Below are positions 16,913-23,336 of a stretch of 47,207 bases of DNA, piece after piece (the stretch's first letter is position 1; every line of letters begins with the position of its first letter). A program made the position numbers and the translations under genes. A model generated the notes under the pieces. That model did no database searches. It had not been told where the DNA came from and worked only from the letters and a program-made list of their open reading frames with translations. Source of the stretch: Oscillospiraceae bacterium (GTDB taxonomy: Bacteria; Bacillota; Clostridia; UMGS1883; UMGS1540); the NCBI GenBank assembly GCA_015068765.1, contig SVJY01000011.1:1-47207 (forward strand), read 5' to 3'.

Positions 16913-17671
16913 TTATTTTCTTTTTACAACTTCCTGTTGGGCTAAGTTGTTTAAAGCAGATTTTTCTGTGGATTTTTTGGAATCCATGGTTTTAGGCTTC
17001 ATGCAAAGCGGGTCGCAGTTCCCTGAGCCGGGTTTATAGGTTACGCTACGTAAACCGTCAATGTGTTCATAAAGACTATCTTTTATTGGATTCCACATTG
17101 GGTCAAGAATAAAGTCTATTCCTTCGCGACGTGCGTGCTTGGCTGCAGGCACAAAGTCACTGTCACCTGCTATTAATATGATTTTGTTTGCCTGCTTTTT
17201 AAAAGCAATCGAAGAAATGTCTAATCCTATACGCATGTCAACGCCTTTTTGCTTTACATCTATAATTAAATCGTTAAGGGTCAGGTCGTCAATTGTAATT
17301 TCTTTGCGGCAAAGACGTTTTAACACACCGGGCTTAAGCACATAATCCATACTGCCTTCCAGCAGTTCGCCTTGGCGTAAAGCCACCTTTCTTTTTGAAA
17401 CAATTCTTTTAAAGAATTCTATGTTCCAAGCATAAAGCGGATCCTTCTGCAGGTTAACGGTTTTTCCAGTTAAAGGATTATGAATGTTTTTATCTGCCGG
17501 AGGGCAGTCATAATAGAAGATGCGGTACAGTTTATCATAATTACCTTTGACATGGCGCATACAATATTCCACCAGTTCGTTTGCACGTGCCTCGGGAGTT
17601 TTATCTCCAAACAGCGCTTTTGCGCGCTTCTTGTAAAATCCTCCGTCAACCAAAATGGCAACCTTTTCCAT
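16913..17671 (-). CDS. NYN domain (LabA/DUF88-like, PIN-fold) putative RNase
   Basis: The 252-residue protein opens with VAILVDGGFYKK, the first strand of NYN domains with acidic D9. It continues with YRIFYYDCPP, KGVDMRIGLDI (D145, D151) and IILIAGDSDFVPA (D170, D172), then the end strand EGIDFILDP. These acidic residues form the metal site of the PIN-like fold, so single-strand RNase activity is likely. The tail of about 50 residues is Lys-rich and probably disordered. GAGGAG precedes ATG 17671. The gene sits in the lysogeny arm behind its own promoter, a 70-base hairpin RNA and a terminator, an order like RNA-antitoxin systems. A defence or exclusion role is inference. Confidence 0.85.
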   Translation of the reverse strand: MEKVAILVDGGFYKKRAKALFGDKTPEARANELVEYCMRHVKGNYDKLYRIFYYDCPPADKNIHNPLTGKTVNLQKDPLYAWNIEFFKRIVSKRKVALRQGELLEGSMDYVLKPGVLKRLCRKEITIDDLTLNDLIIDVKQKGVDMRIGLDISSIAFKKQANKIILIAGDSDFVPAAKHARREGIDFILDPMWNPIKDSLYEHIDGLRSVTYKPGSGNCDPLCMKPKTMDSKKSTEKSALNNLAQQEVVKRK

Positions 17672-17700
17672 AGAAAAACTCCTCTTCTGTTATAAAATGC

Positions 17701-17770
17701 AAAAATCCTTGGCCTCGTAACTTCCCGGATGTTGGGAGAACTACTACCAAGGATTACAACCTCATGTTGT
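17701..17770 (-). ncRNA. About 70-base hairpin RNA upstream of the NYN gene
   Basis: From a start near 17770 the RNA has a 5' hairpin ACAAC-ATGAG-GTTGT. A long hairpin follows: AATCCTTGG pairs with CCAAGGATT (17747-17755 with 17704-17712), with an asymmetric internal loop (TAGTAG opposite GTTACGAGG) and an upper stem TTC(T)CCC/GGGAA. T-residues follow the closing stem at once, so it ends as an intrinsic terminator. The NYN start codon is 30 bases further on. The arrangement suggests a small free RNA with readthrough into the NYN gene. I know of no named RNA family for it. Confidence 0.6.
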
Positions 17771-17776
17771 GCTTAT

Positions 17777-17805
17777 ATTATATGCAAATCCAAGGCATTT
17801 GTCAA
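17777..17805 (-). promoter_or_regulatory. Consensus sigma-70 promoter for the NYN-associated RNA
   Basis: The minus strand has TTGACA (17800-17805), a 17-base spacer and TATAAT (17777-17782). Both boxes are perfect. The spacer holds CCTTGGATTTGCAT, close to the end of the hairpin (CCAAGGATTTTTGCAT), so a shared binding site is possible. Confidence 0.85.
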
Positions 17806-17830
17806 CACTTTTTGTGATATTTTTTAATTT

Positions 17831-17914
17831 TTATTCTTGCAACTCCCGGATCAGAAGACGGGGGATGCCGAGGACACGGCAATGGGTGTGGTCCTCACCT
17901 TCGATATAATTATT
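17831..17914 (-). other. Structured stretch after dinD with a short startless frame
   Basis: Just past the DinD-like gene, the minus strand contains GAGGAC/GTCCTC and CCCG/CGGG inverted repeats. The same bases form an open frame of 27 codons without a standard start (EGEDHTHCRVLGIP, then LLIRELQE). It shares ATCCGGGA-GTT with the hairpin RNA in front of the NYN gene. It may be a dinD 3' structure, a fossil coding end shifted by one frame, or an RNA element. Confidence 0.35.
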
Positions 17915-18740
17915 TCAGCTTTTTCCTTTCTTGCTCTCTTTCAATCTGTTTTATACTTTTAGACGGAGTGGGCAAATCTTCAGGCATAGTGCCGCCAAGG
18001 TCTTTAATTGTTTGCCTAACCTTAGTGCCAACTTCGTAATGCGTTTGATTTGCCTTTTCTTTACCCTTAATATTGTCTCTTCTGATTTTTTCGTCAGTCT
18101 GTGTTGCACGGAAAAGATTTGCTGCAAGCTCCGTGCTACCCATATGATCAAGAATTTTTTGGGTTTTCTTTAATCCTTTTCGTGCTTGTATTTCCTTTGC
18201 ACCAAGTCCACCATACAGTCCTCGATACCCCATGTTTTGAAAAACAGCATAATCGATAGGGTCTACAACACCGGCCATCTGTGCAGCTTCTGCGAGGGAT
18301 TTATTATGCGCAATCATTTCATTTCTGATTGCAAGTCTTTTTTGGTCTTCCGTCAGTTGTTCGTAGTTTTCAATCAGCTCTTGTTGCCTTGTTTTAACTG
18401 CAAAATATGTTTGTCCGACAGCGATTACTTCTTTACGAGGATCTCCATTCATAACAATCAAATAACATGCATAACGTGACAACATAATATCATCAACTTC
18501 TCGTTCGGCTCCAGAGCCTATTCCAACCATTTTGCCGACGTTGGCAAAATGGTCATCAGAATTATAACCGCTATTTTCACAAGCTAATTTCGCTCTTTCT
18601 ATAGCATCGCTAAATCTTCTCCATTGTGCATATTCAAGTATTGGTTGTAATTCCCTTGCCAACCAATATTCCTGCCCGGCTTCATTTATATGCTTTATAT
18701 CTTCAAATGTTTTTTCGCTATATGTTACTACATCGTTCAT
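17910..18740 (-). CDS. dinD: DNA-damage-inducible protein D (DinD)-like
   Basis: The 276-residue protein starts with FEDIKHINEAGQEYWLAREL, followed by LEYAQWRRFSDAIERAKLAC, the BRO-N-like first domain of DinD. It continues with the family segments DDIMLSRYACYLIVMNGDPR, TYFAVKTRQQEL and EAAQMAGVVDPIDYAVFQNM, then GYRGLYGG and LDHMGSTELAANLFRATQT. In Escherichia coli DinD belongs to the SOS response and is reported to modulate RecA. Here it lies in the lysogeny arm between the NYN and ImmA genes, where it could link host DNA damage to prophage state. The charged tail (IEREQERKKLK) is typical. TAGGAG precedes ATG 18740. Confidence 0.88.
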   Translation of the reverse strand: MNDVVTYSEKTFEDIKHINEAGQEYWLARELQPILEYAQWRRFSDAIERAKLACENSGYNSDDHFANVGKMVGIGSGAEREVDDIMLSRYACYLIVMNGDPRKEVIAVGQTYFAVKTRQQELIENYEQLTEDQKRLAIRNEMIAHNKSLAEAAQMAGVVDPIDYAVFQNMGYRGLYGGLGAKEIQARKGLKKTQKILDHMGSTELAANLFRATQTDEKIRRDNIKGKEKANQTHYEVGTKVRQTIKDLGGTMPEDLPTPSKSIKQIEREQERKKLK

Positions 18741-18816
18741 AAATCTAACTCCTAATATTTACATCTCAATTCTACAACCTTCGCGATAATAGATACCGGG
18801 AGGGTTTTTGTCATGC

Positions 18817-18828
18817 ACTTTGCAAAGT
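18817..18828. promoter_or_regulatory. Palindrome upstream of dinD
   Basis: ACTTTGCAAAGT is a perfect 12-base palindrome 76 bases before the dinD start, next to AT-rich sequence with a TATACT-like box on the minus strand. It is a candidate operator; it does not look like a LexA box. Confidence 0.35.
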
Positions 18829-18873
18829 ATAATATGCAAGTGTTTTTTTATGGAATTTTTCAGAAGATGAGCC

Positions 18874-19137
18874 TTATTCTATGTGTTTTGTACGCAGGGT
18901 GAACAAAAGCGGAAGGATAAGTGCGATTAAATAAGTCAAAAAATATTGTTTCATGTATGTATATATGAGCATGGTTACGCACGCAAAAATTGCAAGCCAA
19001 AAGAACAATGTAAAGGCATAAGGTTTTTTATTTCCGCTTTTAATTTCCCTGACGCTTCCAATTATTTGCGGAAGGGCTAAAGCTCCAAACGCATAAGAAA
19101 GCAAATAAAAAAACACTACAAAAAAGATCCGTTTCAC
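18874..19137 (-). CDS. Small three-helix membrane protein
   Basis: The 87-residue product has hydrophobic segments at about 4-27, 42-60 and 62-80, with Lys/Arg-rich joints (REIKSGNKKP, TLRTKHIE). It starts at GTG 19137 nine bases after AGGAGG. I recognise no family. It lies in the lysogeny arm between DinD and the ImmA-like peptidase, a place where phages carry superinfection-exclusion or other lysogenic-conversion genes; that role is inferred from position only. Confidence 0.65.
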   Translation of the reverse strand: MKRIFFVVFFYLLSYAFGALALPQIIGSVREIKSGNKKPYAFTLFFWLAIFACVTMLIYTYMKQYFLTYLIALILPLLFTLRTKHIE

Positions 19138-19231
19138 GGTATTATACCTCCTGTTTAGTTTTATTTTTGTAAAGGCGAGAAAATAAGTTTTTTAAGAAAG
19201 CCCCACCCCTACGCCCACGAGCAACTACTTT

Positions 19232-19996
19232 CTATTCGGTGTCAGGTCTGCAACGACTGCAGGGCGACAGGTCAAGGGTTTGGGCGGAATCGACTGTCAT
19301 TTGGCGTACACCGGTACGTCCACTGATATAGCTGCAGTTTTCCTTGTGATAGACGGTGCCGGTTTTGGCAACGTATACAAGGTTTTCGTTTGCCTCTACC
19401 GATGAAGACGTAAGGGGTACGGGTGTGGTAGTTACGGTCTCAATCTTGGCAGATGCAGGGGAAGAAGCTGTGGGAGCTTCATTAGGGGTGTCGTTTTGTG
19501 TCGGCGGTGGTGTGTTTGCGGCGAAGCTTACACCAACGTCGAGAAGCAGTGTACAGGCAACGGAAGCAAGAATGCTGGTGTTTTTATGCTTCAGGTACTG
19601 CATAACATAAAAAACGAATGCGTTTGCCTCTTGTTCGCAAAGAACATTATTATATGCGAGCACGCCGTGCTGTACAGGGTGATTGCAGGAAATGTGTCCC
19701 TCTTCATGCAGCAGAATATACAGCTCCTCATCCTCGCTAAGCTGGCTGTTTATAAAAACAGCTTTGTCGGTACTACTGGCATACACGAAGCCGTCTTTGC
19801 CGATGGCGTAGTCCGTAAGCTTCAGACTTCTTAAAACCGCATCCACTTTTTCGGATGATTGCCCAAACTTATCATGCCGAAAAACAAGAAATCCCTGCCG
19901 TCTTATAATGTCGCGCATGGTTTCGCACGTCAGACGATTCTCTTTCAGCTTGTATTTTCGGACAAACTCGATTGCCTTTTTCTTTGGCACATTCAT
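19232..19996 (-). CDS. ImmA/IrrE-type metallopeptidase with membrane anchor and extracellular Cys domain
   Basis: The 254-residue protein has the ImmA/IrrE core at about 1-135, with the zinc motif HEEGH (97-101) and a third-ligand segment CEQEANAF (E121 or E123). A hydrophobic segment at 141-158 follows, then a Pro/Thr/Ser-rich linker at 160-205 and a C-terminal module VYHKENCSYISGR...CSRCRPD, like an Ada-type metal-binding motif. ImmA proteases cleave phage repressors of the ImmR type. The partner would be the double-HTH repressor encoded immediately upstream. The membrane anchor and outer domain are unusual for ImmA and suggest it senses something outside the cell. AGGAGG precedes ATG 19996. 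Confidence 0.85.
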   Translation of the reverse strand: MNVPKKKAIEFVRKYKLKENRLTCETMRDIIRRQGFLVFRHDKFGQSSEKVDAVLRSLKLTDYAIGKDGFVYASSTDKAVFINSQLSEDEELYILLHEEGHISCNHPVQHGVLAYNNVLCEQEANAFVFYVMQYLKHKNTSILASVACTLLLDVGVSFAANTPPPTQNDTPNEAPTASSPASAKIETVTTTPVPLTSSSVEANENLVYVAKTGTVYHKENCSYISGRTGVRQMTVDSAQTLDLSPCSRCRPDTE

Positions 19997-20065
19997 ATGT
20001 ATTACCTCCTTTTTCCTGTGAAAGGAGGTAAAAAACAGACCTGACCTGTTGCTTTTCTTTATTTA

Positions 20066-20734
20066 TCAGTTTTCTTCGTTTCGCACTTGCCGGAAAATTT
20101 CCCGGGCGGCTTCCGGCGTTTTTTCTTCTTCCGGTGCATGGGCAGCTCCGCCGTGTGCAGCAATGTATGCGTCGGAAGGCAGCCGTTCTTTTTTCGATTT
20201 TTTGTATTGAATATAGTCTAAAACATCTTGTTTTTCTTCATCCGTTAAGTCTCGTACTTCTCCGTATAAAGTAAAGTCAATTTCTTCAAGCTGTTCGTCA
20301 AAAGACGAGGGGATTTTGTCTGTGCGACCGAGGAGATAGTCGACGGAGACGCCAAAGAGGTCTGCGAGAATAGAAAGTTTATCGTTAAAATAGTCACCAT
20401 ATCCATTACACCAACATTTAAATGTTGCAAAATTGGTGCCCAAGTTACGCTCTATATCATCAATTGCGAGGGATTGTTCCTGAAATAGCTTCAGAGCGTT
20501 CTTGCGCGCAACAGAAATATCTGATGATTCTACAGTAAGATTAAATAAATAATTAACAGATACATTAAGTAATTTGGCTAAAGCCTGTTGCTTTTCAAAA
20601 TCAGGATATGTTTTTCCGTTTTCCCAGTAACTGACGCTAGTCTGGTCAATAAAAAGCTTTTCGGCAAGTGCTTTTTGTGTCAGCCCAAGATTTTTTCGCA
20701 TAGCCTTTAGTGTTTCGCCAAAATTATTTTCCAT
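20066..20734 (-). CDS. Phage repressor with two XRE helix-turn-helix domains
   Basis: The 222-residue protein has a clear XRE domain at about 6-62 (LKAMRKNLGLTQKALAEKLF, SVSYWENGKTYP). A second, more degenerate one lies at about 88-140 (AIDDIERNLGTNFATFKCW, FGVSVDYLLGRTD). The C-terminal tail is charged. It lacks the LexA-type serine-lysine peptidase domain, which fits removal by the ImmA-like protease next door. It sits left of a divergent control region with a 33-base dyad that overlaps its own promoter, as expected for an autoregulated lysogeny repressor. Confidence 0.88.
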   Translation of the reverse strand: MENNFGETLKAMRKNLGLTQKALAEKLFIDQTSVSYWENGKTYPDFEKQQALAKLLNVSVNYLFNLTVESSDISVARKNALKLFQEQSLAIDDIERNLGTNFATFKCWCNGYGDYFNDKLSILADLFGVSVDYLLGRTDKIPSSFDEQLEEIDFTLYGEVRDLTDEEKQDVLDYIQYKKSKKERLPSDAYIAAHGGAAHAPEEEKTPEAAREIFRQVRNEEN

Positions 20735-20754
20735 TACAATACTCTCCTGCTTTC

Positions 20755-20787
20755 ATGAATTAAAGTTATTTTATAACTAAAATTCAT
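20755..20787. promoter_or_regulatory. Repressor operator dyad and leftward promoter
   Basis: ATGAATTAAAGTTAT and ATAACTAAAATTCAT (20755-20769 and 20773-20787) form a near-perfect dyad, 13 of 15 pairs, about TTT. On the minus strand TTGACA (20791-20796) and a TAAAAT box 17 bases away overlap it, so repressor binding here would control repressor transcription. Confidence 0.7.
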
Positions 20788-20839
20788 ATGTGTCAATAGG
20801 TCCACAACAAAAAAATATAATTAAATTTCATAAAATATG

Positions 20840-20868
20840 TTGACAAACGAGAAATAATCATTTATAAT
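20840..20868 (+). promoter_or_regulatory. Rightward early promoter (consensus sigma-70)
   Basis: TTGACA (20840-20845), a 17-base spacer and TATAAT (20863-20868) are both perfect. It lies 30 bases before the Cro-like gene and should start the early rightward operon. Confidence 0.88.
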
Positions 20869-20898
20869 ATGAGCATAGATTATATTCGGGAGGTTGTA

Positions 20899-21081
20899 AT
20901 GAATAGAATAAAAGAAAAGAGACTGGCGTTAAACATTACGCAAGAAGAATTGGCAGAGAAGCTTTGTATCAAGCAAAGCGCAGTAGCAAAATGGGAAAAC
21001 GGCGAGGCAATGCCGAGAGCGGACAAGCTTCTAAAGCTCGCAAGGATACTTGGTTGCACAGTAGATGAATTGCTGAAATGA
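20899..21081 (+). CDS. Cro-like XRE regulator
   Basis: The product is 60 residues and nearly all one HTH_3 domain (IKEKRLALNITQEELAEKLC, AVAKWENGEAMP, LARILGCTVDELLK). ATG 20899 follows GGGAGG by five bases. An in-frame ATG at 20869 abuts the -10 box and cannot be on the transcript. It is the first gene rightward of the repressor, the usual Cro position, and should act on the same operator region. Confidence 0.88.
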   Translation: MNRIKEKRLALNITQEELAEKLCIKQSAVAKWENGEAMPRADKLLKLARILGCTVDELLK

Positions 21082-21106
21082 TACCAACGGAAGGTGGTGG
21101 GATGGC

Positions 21107-21403
21107 GTGAGACAAAGGGTATGCAAATTACAAAGTGTGGAAGATGCACTGCGGATTTATTACACTACGCCGGAGCTGACGGCGGAGGATATCCGGACGC
21201 TCTTCGGAAATGTGTCAAGCGGAACGCTGACGAACCTGAAGAAGCCCGTGTTTGAAAAAATGAGGGAGGGGAAGTACTTCTGCTGTACACGGTATGCGGT
21301 CAATACAAAGATTGCATTTGAGGTGTGGGGGATTGACGTGGCGGATCTGGAAGCACGATACAAAAAGTTTAAGAAAATCTTTGGCGATTCAGCCAAGATG
21401 TAA
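21107..21403 (+). CDS. Phage early protein of unknown function
   Basis: The 98-residue product starts at GTG 21107, nine bases after AAGGTGG. It has a helical segment ELTAEDIRTLFGNVSSGTL that could be an HTH-like module, followed by a basic, aromatic stretch and a C-terminal helix ADLEARYKKFKKIFG. I recognise no family. It is in the early operon between the Cro-like gene and a small membrane protein. Confidence 0.6.
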   Translation: MRQRVCKLQSVEDALRIYYTTPELTAEDIRTLFGNVSSGTLTNLKKPVFEKMREGKYFCCTRYAVNTKIAFEVWGIDVADLEARYKKFKKIFGDSAKM

Positions 21404-21418
21404 GAAAGGAGGGTTAAT

Positions 21419-21565
21419 ATGGTTTGGTTTGCTGTTATTTTGGTGAGTGCGGCGGTATCTGCGGTAATCACATATCCGCTGCGAAAAAAGATGGAAGCAC
21501 TCGAAAGTATGGTAGAAATGCTTTCTAAGGCAGTAAGAGGAGAGTACGAAAGAAAGGAGGATTAA
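21419..21565 (+). CDS. Small single-pass membrane protein
   Basis: The 48-residue frame has AAAGGAGG (21406-21413) before ATG 21419. Residues 2-21 (VWFAVILVSAAVSAVITYP) are a membrane segment, followed by a short amphipathic helix RKKMEALESMVEMLSKAV. The last codons contain the ribosome site of the next gene. It is unassigned and part of the early operon. Confidence 0.6.
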   Translation: MVWFAVILVSAAVSAVITYPLRKKMEALESMVEMLSKAVRGEYERKED

Positions 21566-21572
21566 ATGCAAA

Positions 21573-21848
21573 ATGAAAAGCAGGAAGCGGAAACGAATGT
21601 GGTATGTTTGCCTTGCGGCATTTGTGGCGGTATGCATGATAACATCGTTTGTCAGAGCGAACCAGACGGAGTATACCACCAGAGAAGTAGTCGTGCAGGA
21701 AGGGGACACGCTGTGGGGCATCTGGGAAGAGGTCGGTCATGGCAGGGCAGACAAATGGATTGCGGAGGTAAGAAGCATAAATAATATGGAAACGGCGGAC
21801 CTGCAGCCTTATGATAGGCTGACGGTACCGGTTGTGAAAGGGGAATGA
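21573..21848 (+). CDS. LysM-domain secreted or anchored protein (YneA-like layout)
   Basis: The 91-residue product starts at ATG 21573 after AAAGGAGG (21553-21560). It has a basic start (KSRKRKR), one hydrophobic segment (WYVCLAAFVAVCMITSFV), and a LysM domain from about 38 to 90 (VVVQEGDTLWGIWEE, DLQPYDRLTVPV). LysM binds peptidoglycan. The size and order match YneA-type cell-division suppressors of the Bacillus SOS response. A role in halting division of the host during induction is inference. Confidence 0.7.
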   Translation: MKSRKRKRMWYVCLAAFVAVCMITSFVRANQTEYTTREVVVQEGDTLWGIWEEVGHGRADKWIAEVRSINNMETADLQPYDRLTVPVVKGE

Positions 21849-22030
21849 AAGTGAGCAATCAAGTGGTTGAGAAAGAAAGCCGGAAGATACCGTGCGGAAA
21901 ACGTGAAGCAGCGTGGGATTGTACGTTTTACAAGTCAGACAGGGAGTGCAGTGCGCTTCTGAAGATGGTTTGCAAGGAGAAAGCCTGCAAGTTTTATAAG
22001 AGAATCGGAATGACGGGGTTAAAAAGCTGA
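21845..22030 (+). CDS. Small Cys-rich phage protein
   Basis: The product is 61 residues with six Cys (IPCGKRE, WDCTFYKSDRECSALLKMVC, KACKFYKR), suggesting a small zinc-binding fold. Its ATG overlaps the stop of the LysM gene (ATGA); a GTG at 21851 is an alternative start. No family is recognised. Confidence 0.55.
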   Translation: MKVSNQVVEKESRKIPCGKREAAWDCTFYKSDRECSALLKMVCKEKACKFYKRIGMTGLKS

Positions 22031-22037
22031 AAACTGT

Positions 22038-22069
22038 AAGTATACTTGGAATATTTGCTTACAAATATT
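22038..22069. promoter_or_regulatory. Two adjacent palindromes
   Basis: AAGTATACTT (22038-22047) is perfect, and AATATTTG-CTTA-CAAATATT (22050-22069) is a perfect 8-bp dyad. They lie in a gene gap within the early operon and are candidate operators. Confidence 0.35.
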
Positions 22070-22088
22070 AAAGTTTGGAGGTGAAAAG

Positions 22089-22181
22089 TTGAAATTTTAC
22101 ATGGGGTCCCTGCAACGAAAAAAAATGCCCCGTATGTTTGGAGCCAATACGGGGCGAGACCATAGGAGGTCAATAGTTTAA
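22089..22181 (+). CDS. Possible 30-residue small protein
   Basis: TTG 22089 follows TTTGGAGG with a six-base gap and opens a 30-codon basic frame (KFYMGSLQRKKMPRMFGANT). It overlaps the hairpin at 22127-22155, so the sequence may be RNA structure instead of a gene. Support is the ribosome site only. Confidence 0.3.
   Translation: MKFYMGSLQRKKMPRMFGANTGRDHRRSIV
22127..22155. promoter_or_regulatory. Stem-loop in early operon
   Basis: GCCCCGTAT (22127-22135) pairs perfectly with ATACGGGGC (22147-22155) across an 11-base loop. No T-run follows, so it is not a plain terminator on the plus strand. On the minus strand an A/T-rich tract (AAAAAAAA on plus) follows the stem, so it could terminate leftward transcription. 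Confidence 0.45.
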
Positions 22182-22183
22182 CA

Positions 22184-22215
22184 CATTACCAGTATAGCAG
22201 ATTTTTACGGTAATG
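22184..22215. repeat. Inverted repeat before the zinc-ribbon gene
   Basis: CATTACC (22184-22190) and GGTAATG (22209-22215) form a 7-bp perfect inverted repeat with an 18-base AT-rich centre containing TATAGCA. It is a candidate operator or promoter region. Confidence 0.3.
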
Positions 22216-22243
22216 TCAAGCGGAAGAAGAAAGGATACACAAA

Positions 22244-22474
22244 ATGGAACAAATTTTATCGGATATTGAGATTATCATACACAGAACCGGTGCAATGTCG
22301 AATCGAAAGCGACAGGCAGTACATATCTGTTCCCGTTGCAAAGGAGAGATTTACGAAGGGGAGCGATACCTGGATTTTGACGGCGAAATTATCTGCCCGG
22401 AATGTGTGGATGAGATGAGAGCACGGGAAGTTTTTGAACTGTTCGGCTACTATTTTAGCCGGGCGTGGAGTTAA
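22244..22474 (+). CDS. Small zinc-ribbon protein
   Basis: The 76-residue protein carries CSRCKGEIYEGERYLDFDG and IICPECVDEM, giving a CxxC...CxxC zinc ribbon at about 29-55. Start ATG 22244 follows AAAGGA. It opens the replication-gene cluster. Function unknown; small phage zinc ribbons often bind DNA or proteins. Confidence 0.65.
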   Translation: MEQILSDIEIIIHRTGAMSNRKRQAVHICSRCKGEIYEGERYLDFDGEIICPECVDEMRAREVFELFGYYFSRAWS

Positions 22475-22486
22475 GGAGGAATTAAA

Positions 22487-23122
22487 GTGGCTGTTTTATG
22501 TATGATTTACGGGCAAAGCGGAACGGGGAAGAGTACAAGCCTCCGGAATTTTCTGCCAGAGGAGGTGGCGGTGGTTAATGTTTCCGGGAAGCCGATGCCG
22601 TTCAGAACAAAACTGAAAACCTACAACACGGATGATTACACAAAGATACGGAACGCACTTTCCAAAACAGACCGGAAAAGTATTGTGATAGACGATGCGA
22701 CATATCTGATGGTGAATGAATTTATGCGGACGGCGAAACAGACAGGCTACCAGAAATACACCGACATTGCCTGCAGCTTCAACGGTCTTATCGATTTTGC
22801 GGCAATGCTTCCTGATGATGTAATCGTGTACTTTATGGGGCACAGCGACCAGGCGGATGATGGCAGGGAGCATTTCAAGACAATTGGCAAGATGCTTGAT
22901 AATTATGTGACCTTGGAAGGAAAGTTTACCATTGTTTTGAAAACGGTGGTGCAGGACGGACGGTATATGTTTTCCACGCAAAACAGCGGACAGGACACGG
23001 TGAAGTCGCCCATGGGGCTTTTCGATAGCCCCCTTATAGACAATGATCTGAAGGCGGTGGACACGGCGATTCGTTTATACTGGGAAATCGGGAAGGCAGG
23101 GGAAGAAAGTGACGAGGTTTGA
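22487..23122 (+). CDS. Phage RecA-fold ATP-binding protein (AAA_24 type)
   Basis: The 211-residue protein has Walker A GQSGTGKST at 9-17 and a Walker B-like strand SIVIDDATYLM near 66-76, then VIVYFMGHSDQ as the sensor strand. This matches the AAA_24 phage nucleotide-binding family found beside DUF669-type single-strand-binding genes. It probably takes part in replication or recombination of phage DNA. GTG 22487 follows TAAGGAGG. Its end overlaps the next start by 14 bases. Confidence 0.82.
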   Translation: MAVLCMIYGQSGTGKSTSLRNFLPEEVAVVNVSGKPMPFRTKLKTYNTDDYTKIRNALSKTDRKSIVIDDATYLMVNEFMRTAKQTGYQKYTDIACSFNGLIDFAAMLPDDVIVYFMGHSDQADDGREHFKTIGKMLDNYVTLEGKFTIVLKTVVQDGRYMFSTQNSGQDTVKSPMGLFDSPLIDNDLKAVDTAIRLYWEIGKAGEESDEV

Positions 23123-23333
23123 AAACGGCGTTAAAGGCTACATTACAGGCGAGTGTACCATACAGGTACATTTCCCGATAGACTTCAGGGACCGGGCGGA
23201 AATTGCATGCAAGCACTGCCCGTACCTATCCAGTAACGAAAGGATTTGCCAGCTGAACAAACAGCCAACGGCTTATCCGCACAGCTATGTCGGGGCACGC
23301 TGCCCCTTAGAAATAAAAGAAGAGGAGAATTAA
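23109..23333 (+). CDS. Small Cys-containing phage protein
   Basis: The product is 74 residues and starts at GTG 23109 inside the end of the ATPase gene. It carries CKHCPYLSSNERICQLNKQ and ARCPLE, four Cys in a pattern seen in small phage zinc proteins that travel with the AAA_24/DUF669 pair. GAAGAGGAG of the next gene lies in its last codons. Function unknown. Confidence 0.65.
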   Translation: MTRFENGVKGYITGECTIQVHFPIDFRDRAEIACKHCPYLSSNERICQLNKQPTAYPHSYVGARCPLEIKEEEN

Positions 23334-23336
23334 AAC

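Noticed and set aside
17701-17770. Type III ToxIN antitoxin array
   Set aside because: There are no tandem repeats in the RNA and the nuclease is NYN, not ToxN. Only the gene order is alike.
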